This document shows, piece after piece, positions 57,349-62,492 of a stretch of 62,492 nucleotides of DNA. The notes beneath the pieces were generated by a model that ran no database searches, had not been told where the DNA came from, and saw nothing but the letters and a program-made list of their open reading frames with translations. The position numbers and the translations under genes were made by a program. Origin of the DNA: Synechococcus sp. AG-670-B23 (lineage in GTDB: Bacteria; Cyanobacteriota; Cyanobacteriia; PCC-6307; Cyanobiaceae); the NCBI GenBank assembly GCA_003209165.1, contig QCSL01000009.1, forward strand, positions 1-62,492, given 5' to 3'. Within the stretch, counting starts at the first letter, position 1, and every line of letters starts with the position of its first letter.

Positions 57349-57870
57349 ATGGCGGATCAGCAGCCCACCTTCCAGCAGGCCATGGAGATCACGGCAGCCT
57401 GGCTGCATCAGTGGGATAACGAGGAGATCAGCGATGAGGTGCTCGCTGATCGCATCGGTGAAATGGTGGTCAGCCGTGATGGTGCCCGGGGATTTTTCGT
57501 GGTGAGCCTGGCGGGCGAGAGCGTGTTGATGGATCGATTGCCCGACGCTGTTGTCGGCCAACTACGCGATGCCGGCGCTGAAGTTGTGGATCTGAGCGTC
57601 CGCAATCTGGCCATGAGCACCGCCATGGCCGTGCATCACCGGCGCACAGGAGATGAGGTGCAGCAGGCTGGCTCTGAGCGGGTCAGCAACCGCTGCATCG
57701 AACTGCTAAGGCTGCTGGAACCTGCTGAGGTCAAGGAGCGTCTGGAACAACTGCTGGCCGCAGCCCTCGACAACCGCGGAGAAGATGTCGCCTTCTTGGA
57801 AAAGTGGGGATACGACGCCGAGCAGAAGCAAGCCATCGGAGACAGCGTCTATGCCGTAGCAGAGGGCTGA
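57349..57870 (+). CDS. Conserved cyanobacterial hypothetical protein (173 aa)
   Basis: From the ATG at 57349 the protein reads MADQQPTFQQAMEITAAWLH, DEVLADRIGEMVVSRDGARG, FFVVSLAGESVLMDRLPDAV and CIELLRLLEPAEVKERLEQL. It is an acidic soluble alpha/beta protein. No named family recognised, but the composition and the good ribosome binding site region (GAAAGG) support it. The frame opens at 57277 within the era leader. Confidence 0.75.
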   Translation: MADQQPTFQQAMEITAAWLHQWDNEEISDEVLADRIGEMVVSRDGARGFFVVSLAGESVLMDRLPDAVVGQLRDAGAEVVDLSVRNLAMSTAMAVHHRRTGDEVQQAGSERVSNRCIELLRLLEPAEVKERLEQLLAAALDNRGEDVAFLEKWGYDAEQKQAIGDSVYAVAEG

Positions 57871-57874
57871 TCCC

Positions 57875-57901
57875 AAAAAAAAACCCGGACAGGCCGGGGC
57901 T
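57875..57901 (-). terminator. Terminator between converging genes
   Basis: On the minus strand CCGGG...CCCGG (5-bp stem extended by flanking pairs) is followed by TTTTTTTTTGGG, a good terminator for the Bax-inhibitor-1 family gene ending at 57928. Confidence 0.65.
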
Positions 57902-57927
57902 AAGACTTATCCGATTGCGTCAAGCCG

Positions 57928-58659
57928 TTAATCGCGACGACCACCACCATTAAGCACGATGATCAGGCGCAGGATGAAGATGAACAAATTTATGTACGTT
58001 AGGTACATGCTCAGGGCTCCTGCCAGATATTGGTCATCCCTGTAGGAGCGGGGCATCGTGTAGAAGTCGACAAAGGCGGCGCCGATGAACAGCACGGTGC
58101 CAAAGCCTGCGATCATTAACTCGAAGCTGGTGCCATGGAACATGGCGGGGGCGAAGATGCCTCCGATGAACTGGACGGCCATCGCCAGGATCAGGCCGAT
58201 CAAACCAAGGCCCACCACACCGGAGAGCGCCTGACCAACAGAATCACTCATGCGGCGACCGACGACCGAAGCGATCACAAAGGTGATGCCGGTGGCCAGA
58301 GCAGCGGTGCCGACCGCACCGATACCGGCCACGGCTCCTGCGAAAGCCACGAGACCGCTCAGGGTGAAACCGGTGATCAGGCTGTAGATCGACAGCAGCG
58401 GCAAGGCTGTGGAGTTATTGCCCTTCATCGCGACGTTCTGCGCCACGAAGAACAGCACCAGGTTGCCGATCAAAGCCACCCAGAACAGGGGCATGAACAG
58501 CGGAGTAGCCATCATCGAAAGACCACCGACCACCCCGATTGAGGTGAGCACCATGCCGCCGCCGACGTAGGGCAAAGCTTTATTGACAACGTTGGGGCCG
58601 ACGAGGGCACTCGATTGCGCCTCGCGGATCGCCTCCTGGAAATTGCTGCTTGCTGGCAT
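57928..58659 (-). CDS. Bax inhibitor-1/YccA family membrane protein
   Basis: 243 residues with seven hydrophobic segments (for example YVGGGMVLTSIGVVGGLSMM, PLFWVALIGNLVLFFVAQNV, YSLITGFTLSGLVAFAGAVA, AALATGITFVIASVVGRRMS). The TMBIM family pH-sensing di-Asp region near the C-terminus is represented by AFVDFYTMPRSYRDDQYLAG. Possibly an ion leak or membrane-homeostasis factor; the bacterial role is unclear. Confidence 0.9.
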   Translation of the reverse strand: MPASSNFQEAIREAQSSALVGPNVVNKALPYVGGGMVLTSIGVVGGLSMMATPLFMPLFWVALIGNLVLFFVAQNVAMKGNNSTALPLLSIYSLITGFTLSGLVAFAGAVAGIGAVGTAALATGITFVIASVVGRRMSDSVGQALSGVVGLGLIGLILAMAVQFIGGIFAPAMFHGTSFELMIAGFGTVLFIGAAFVDFYTMPRSYRDDQYLAGALSMYLTYINLFIFILRLIIVLNGGGRRD

Positions 58660-58727
58660 GTCGACCAGTTCACTAAAGACTCATTACATCCTGCCAGCGG
58701 TGACAAGGGATTGGGGTGTGGTTCTCC

Positions 58728-59723
58728 CTATAGACGTTGAACTTTGGGCGTTTTGCGTTCGTCTCGTCGGGCATAGGCTTCAACCACCCGCTGCACGAGG
58801 GGGTGGCGCACCACGTCCGCCGCAGTGAGGCGACAGACCGCCACCCCTTCCACGCCCTCCAAAACCTCGGAGGCCTCCACCAAACCGCTCTGCACGGTGG
58901 TGTGCAGATCCACCTGGGTTGTATCACCCGTCACCACCATCCGAGACCGCTCTCCCAGACGGGTAAGCACCATGCGCATCTGAGCCGGCGTGGTGTTCTG
59001 CGCCTCATCCAGGATCACAAAGGCATCACTGAGGGTTCGGCCCCGCATGTAGGCCAGGGGAGCGACCTCAATCACCCCCTTCTCCAGCAGCACAGTGGTT
59101 TTCTCCGCACCGAGCAGGGAATGCAAGGCGTCGTAGAGCGGACGTAGATAGGGGTCCACCTTTTGCTGCAGGTCACCCGGCAGGAACCCAAGACGCTCCC
59201 CAGCTTCAACAGCCGGCCGGGTGAGAATCAAGCGTTCCACCTTGCGTTCGGTGAGCATCCGGACCGCCAGAACGGTGGCAAGAAACGTTTTTCCGGTGCC
59301 GGCAGGACCGAGGGCAAAGGTTAGGTCGTGGCGCTCCATGGAGTCCACATATTTTTTCTGGCGCAGGGTGCGCGGGCGCAGCAGGTTGCCCTTCTGGCTC
59401 TTCGCCAACACCTGCTCGCCCATGGCGGCGTGGTCATCGCCGCGGCCCGTATTGAGAGCTCCCAGGGCCGATTGAAGGTCCACCGGTGAAACCGACTGGC
59501 CGTCCTGCCAGATTGGTCGCACCAGTTCCACAACCGCAGCAGCCCGCTCAATCTGTGTTGGCCGCCCGGTGATTACTAGTTGGAGACCCCGCAACACCAT
59601 GGAGGCTCCTGTGAGGGCTTCAAGGCGATGCAGGGTCTTTTCTGCTTCACCGGCCAGGGCCAGTGCAGCATCGGGATCAGGCAGGTCGAGAACGAAACGG
59701 CCGCGTTCGCCGTCGTCAGACAC
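58728..59723 (-). CDS. phoH: PhoH family protein
   Basis: 331 residues. N-terminal KH-like region (RFVLDLPDPDAALALAGEAE, VLRGLQLVITGRPTQIERAA) and a P-loop ATPase: FALGPAGTGKTFLATVLAVR (Walker A, about 140), RLILTRPAVEAGERLGFLPG, FVILDEAQNTTPAQMRMVLT (Walker B) and MVVTGDTTQVDLHTTVQSG. PhoH-like proteins are linked to RNA metabolism. Eight bases downstream of rpsP. Confidence 0.94.
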   Translation of the reverse strand: MSDDGERGRFVLDLPDPDAALALAGEAEKTLHRLEALTGASMVLRGLQLVITGRPTQIERAAAVVELVRPIWQDGQSVSPVDLQSALGALNTGRGDDHAAMGEQVLAKSQKGNLLRPRTLRQKKYVDSMERHDLTFALGPAGTGKTFLATVLAVRMLTERKVERLILTRPAVEAGERLGFLPGDLQQKVDPYLRPLYDALHSLLGAEKTTVLLEKGVIEVAPLAYMRGRTLSDAFVILDEAQNTTPAQMRMVLTRLGERSRMVVTGDTTQVDLHTTVQSGLVEASEVLEGVEGVAVCRLTAADVVRHPLVQRVVEAYARRDERKTPKVQRL

Positions 59724-59731
59724 CGGAATGA

Positions 59732-60127
59732 TCAGCCCTCGGTGGATTCGGATTCGGCAGAGTCGGAAGCTTCTTCTTCGGCAGCCTTCTCCTCAGCGGC
59801 TGCAGCCTTGGCCTCAGCAGCTTGCTTGGCATCAGCTTCACGCTTGGCAGCTTGCTTGGCCTTGCCAACGGTCTCTGCAGAACGCACGGTCTTTTCCAGA
59901 AGGCCGCCGCGTTCGAGCAGCGTGCGCACCACATCGGTGGGTTGGGCACCCTGACCGAGACGCTCACGGATGGCCTCGGTGTCGAGACGGGTTTCCTTCG
60001 TCCGCGGGTTGTAGAAGCCAAGCTCCTGGAGGGGACGACCGTCCCGACGTGAGGTGCTGTTGCAGGCCACGAGGCGGAAGCTCGCTTCCCGCTTCTTGCC
60101 AAACCGCTTCAGGCGGAGCTTGATCAT
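59732..60127 (-). CDS. rpsP: 30S ribosomal protein S16
   Basis: 131 residues: core [40 protein letters not shown] and [13 protein letters not shown]. The usual length is 80-90; here an extra ~40-residue Ala/Glu/Lys-rich tail ([20 protein letters not shown] onward) is present, as in other picocyanobacteria. Lies between ffh and phoH in one leftward series. Confidence 0.96.
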   Translation of the reverse strand: MIKLRLKRFGKKREASFRLVACNSTSRRDGRPLQELGFYNPRTKETRLDTEAIRERLGQGAQPTDVVRTLLERGGLLEKTVRSAETVGKAKQAAKREADAKQAAEAKAAAAEEKAAEEEASDSAESESTEG

Positions 60128-60205
60128 CGTGGCCCTGGAATGAAGGAAAAAAGGTAGTCCGGCGGCGCCTAAACGCCGTCAAACATCAACCATACCTTTC
60201 CGCGC

Positions 60206-61684
60206 TCACAGGTCCCCAAAGCCCTTCTTCTTCTTGGCGGGTCGCTGCCGCTTCGGAGGTCCACCGCGACCGGGGCGACCACCACCCCCGGGCATGCCGC
60301 CCATCCCAGGTATTCCGCCCATCCCAGGTATTCCGCCCATCCCAGGCATTCCTCCCATGCCGGGCATTCCTCCCATGCCGGGCATGTTGCCCTGGCTCAT
60401 CTGCTGCATGAAGCCGCGCATTTTCTGGAAGTCGGCCAGCACCTTGTCCACATCCGCAGCCTGATGACCGCTACCGCTGGCGATCCGTCGACGTCTTGAG
60501 GGTTGACTCGCCAATAGGTCGGGGTTTTCCCGCTCCTGCTGTGTCATCGAACCGATCATGGCCTCGATGCGCTTGAGCTGCTGCTCTCCCTGCTTGAGCA
60601 TGCCGTCATCAATCTTGTTCATGCCCGGGATCATTTTCATCAGGCCACCAAGCGAACCCATGCGCTTGATCAAGCGCATCTGCTTCACGAAGTCCGAGAA
60701 GTCAAACGTCGCCTCCTGCAGCTTCTTCTGCATCTTTTCGACATCGGCGAGTTCGACCTCCTTCTGCGCCTTCTCCACCAGCGTCAGCACATCACCCATG
60801 CCAAGGATGCGACTGGCCATCCGTTCAGGATGGAACGGCTGCAGGGCCTCCACCTTCTCGCCGGTACCGATGAACTTGATCGGCTGACCGCTCACCTTCC
60901 GGATCGAGAGGGCTGCACCGCCACGTGAATCACCATCAAGTTTGGTGAGGACCGCTCCGGTGATCCCCACCTGATCGTGGAAGGCACGGGTGAGCTCGGC
61001 CGCTTCCTGGCCGATCATCGAATCCACCACCAGCAGCACCTCATCGGGCTGCACTGCGGTGCGGATCCGCACCATCTCCTCCATCATTTCGGTGTCGATC
61101 TGGAGGCGACCTGCAGTGTCGACCAGGAGCGTTTCGAACCCTTCTTGTTTCGCCTTGGCCAGACCAGCGGCCGCAATGTCTTCTGGCTTGGCCTCAGCAC
61201 CGAGGCTGAACACCTCCACATCGATCTGAGCACCGAGCGTTTTCAGCTGCTCGATGGCCGCTGGTCGGTAGACGTCGGCACCCACCATCAGGGCACGGCG
61301 GCCCTGATCCTTCAGGTGGAGGCCCAGCTTGGCCGTAGCGGTGGTTTTACCAGCTCCCTGAAGGCCGGCCATCAACACAACGGTTGGGGATTGAGCCGCC
61401 TTGGCCAGAGGAGCGTTATCGCCTCCCATGACCTCCACCAGCTGCTCATGGACAACCTGGATGAACTTCTGATCCGGGCTGACCCCGCGCACCACCTCAG
61501 CACCGACGGCTTTGTCGCGGACCTCAGCCACGAACTCTTTCACCACCGGCAGGCTTACATCCGCTTCAAGCAACGCCCGACGGACGTCCTTCAGGGCGCC
61601 ATCGACGTTGGTCTCGCTGATGCTGTCTTGGCCGCGCAGCCCCTTGACCGCATCCTCAAAACGGGCTGAAAGCTCGTCGAACAT
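60206..61684 (-). CDS. ffh: Signal recognition particle protein Ffh (SRP54)
   Basis: 492 residues. N domain, then GTPase G domain: GLQGAGKTTATAKLGLHLKD (G1), LLVDTAGRLQIDTEMMEEMV (G3), TKLDGDSRGGAALSI (G4 TKLD), FIGTGEKVEALQPFHPERMA. M domain: MRLIKRMGSLGGLMKMIPGM and RRRRIASGSGHQAADVDKVL (SRP RNA-binding). The C-terminal tail is a repeat of GMGGMP/GMGGIP units, about seven copies, longer than in most bacteria. Targets nascent membrane proteins with 4.5S RNA and FtsY. Confidence 0.96.
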   Translation of the reverse strand: MFDELSARFEDAVKGLRGQDSISETNVDGALKDVRRALLEADVSLPVVKEFVAEVRDKAVGAEVVRGVSPDQKFIQVVHEQLVEVMGGDNAPLAKAAQSPTVVLMAGLQGAGKTTATAKLGLHLKDQGRRALMVGADVYRPAAIEQLKTLGAQIDVEVFSLGAEAKPEDIAAAGLAKAKQEGFETLLVDTAGRLQIDTEMMEEMVRIRTAVQPDEVLLVVDSMIGQEAAELTRAFHDQVGITGAVLTKLDGDSRGGAALSIRKVSGQPIKFIGTGEKVEALQPFHPERMASRILGMGDVLTLVEKAQKEVELADVEKMQKKLQEATFDFSDFVKQMRLIKRMGSLGGLMKMIPGMNKIDDGMLKQGEQQLKRIEAMIGSMTQQERENPDLLASQPSRRRRIASGSGHQAADVDKVLADFQKMRGFMQQMSQGNMPGMGGMPGMGGMPGMGGIPGMGGIPGMGGMPGGGGRPGRGGPPKRQRPAKKKKGFGDL

Positions 61685-61739
61685 CAGCGTTACGCCCCTG
61701 AATCAATGGGGTGATCGTAAAAAGCGACGGTCAAGCAAC

Positions 61740-62492
61740 TCATGAGCCCGGCATGTAGTCGTGCAAACGCCATTGCGTTCCATCCCTACCGAGCACGTAG
61801 GTCACGATGAAATCAGTAGGTGCTGTCTCTTCGATGATGGCCCCGTCCGCAGCCTGGAGGCGATCGCTGTACGCCACCTGGGCCAGTAATTCAATCCTCT
61901 GAGGTTTGCGGTCGACCACCTCGATGGTGGTAATGGAGGCATCAATCGACTTGGATCTCCCTGCTGCCGCATCAGCTGCCCGCTCAAGATCGACACGCTT
62001 CACCAGGGGATCCCTCGCCACGACGGAAAGGTCAGCCGGCTGACCAGACAGCGTCAAAGCCTTGGCATCAAGCCATCCCTGCAGCAAGGTCTGAAGCTCC
62101 GCTTCTGTCGGCACATCACTGACCAGTGGTTCAGAGGGGGTGGAGAGATCAAGGTCGAGCTTTAGTCTCGCAATAGGCTCATCTTCCAAGAGAGATGTAG
62201 GAGCGTCGAGCTCCGTGTTCTTTTCGACCTCCTCGTCAACCTGTCCAGTTTCTGAAACCGACTGCTGCGCCGTCTGCGGCATTAACGGCGCAGCATCCCA
62301 GCTGCGCCGAACCAGGGCAAGACCTCCCACGGCGATCCCTACGAGGGCAAGAGCGGCGGCCGCGGGGCGAACCCAGCGCTGCTGCCATAGCTGCGGCGAC
62401 TCATCCGCGTCTTCCGAATCAGCCTCAAGGTTCGGTTCCTCTGGTTCGCTCGACAAATCTAGGGCTGCATCCCGTGCCGTAGTCCATGTCAG
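61740..62492 (-). CDS. ARC6/Ftn2-like cell division protein, C-terminal part (IMS domain), truncated by window end
   Basis: The frame continues past the right edge (LTWTTARDAALDL just inside the window), so the N-terminal J-domain-like part is not visible. Visible are an acidic linker, one membrane helix (AAAALALVGIAVGGLALVRR), and a C-terminal IMS-type domain (ELQTLLQGWLDAKALTLSGQ, IEVVDRKPQRIELLAQVAYS, TYVLGRDGTQWRLHDYMPGS). In Ftn2/ZipN this domain faces the periplasm and the N-terminus organises FtsZ. It could also be a paralogue with only this domain. Confidence 0.78.
   Translation of the reverse strand: MTWTTARDAALDLSSEPEEPNLEADSEDADESPQLWQQRWVRPAAAALALVGIAVGGLALVRRSWDAAPLMPQTAQQSVSETGQVDEEVEKNTELDAPTSLLEDEPIARLKLDLDLSTPSEPLVSDVPTEAELQTLLQGWLDAKALTLSGQPADLSVVARDPLVKRVDLERAADAAAGRSKSIDASITTIEVVDRKPQRIELLAQVAYSDRLQAADGAIIEETAPTDFIVTYVLGRDGTQWRLHDYMPGS

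Noticed and set aside
1-62492. CRISPR array
   Set aside because: No regularly spaced repeat with unique spacers and no cas gene was found; repeated motifs at element ends are too few and too short.

Overview
The window is a chromosomal segment of a unicellular picocyanobacterium, most likely a marine Synechococcus or Cyanobium relative. A phycobilisome-linker-domain protein, a CpcS/CpeS-type phycobiliprotein lyase, DUF1651, DUF3122, DUF1517, DUF3611 and TIGR03792 family proteins, a CobL-type cobalamin enzyme and an ARC6/Ftn2-like division protein all point there. Phycobilisome genes argue against typical Prochlorococcus. This is inferred from protein families; no 16S gene is present.

Left part (1-27338) is a tandem array of integrated mobile elements anchored on one intact tRNA-Ala(GGC) gene at 27339-27411 (minus strand). 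Partial copies of the tRNA 3' half at 2187, 10710 and 18780 cut the array into element A (only its right end is in the window), B (2187-10709, 8.5 kb), C (10710-18779, 8.1 kb) and D (18780-27338, 8.6 kb). B, C and D each carry a ~415-residue tyrosine recombinase at one end, a leftward replication module (small start gene, excisionase-like HTH gene, primase or zinc-finger gene, helicase/ATPase gene) and variable cargo. Short direct repeats just inside both ends are specific to each element (TCCCCCTA in B, TAGAGCAG in C, AAATCACACC in D and A) and look like integrase arm sites. Cargo includes a terminase-small-subunit-like gene and a second small recombinase (B), a type IV pilin-like gene and a Topo VI-A/Spo11-like TOPRIM protein (C), and a prohead-protease/major-capsid fusion plus a metallothionein (D). 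The layout resembles tycheposons and phage-satellite-like elements known from marine picocyanobacteria and marine virus-particle DNA. In every element at least one replication gene is broken (frameshift in A, in-frame TAG in B, two in-frame TAA in C, 8-bp duplication and frameshift in D) while all recombinases read intact.

Right part (27412-62492) is ordinary host backbone, dense and GC-rich: lexA, argF, ftsH, an SRAP-domain protein, an ion channel, ribD, a GH116 glucosidase, cobL, an OmpR-type regulator, nadK, pheS, surE, a phycobilisome linker-domain protein, ribF, thiE, thiS, larB, a trmD-ispF fusion, a bilin lyase, era, a Bax-inhibitor-1 family protein, phoH, rpsP, ffh and the C-terminal part of an ARC6-like protein. 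It contains two decayed genes (an AraC-type regulator at 34.7-35.7 kb, an NHL/beta-propeller-like gene at 43.3-43.9 kb) and one long AT-richer non-coding stretch (47.4-48.4 kb).
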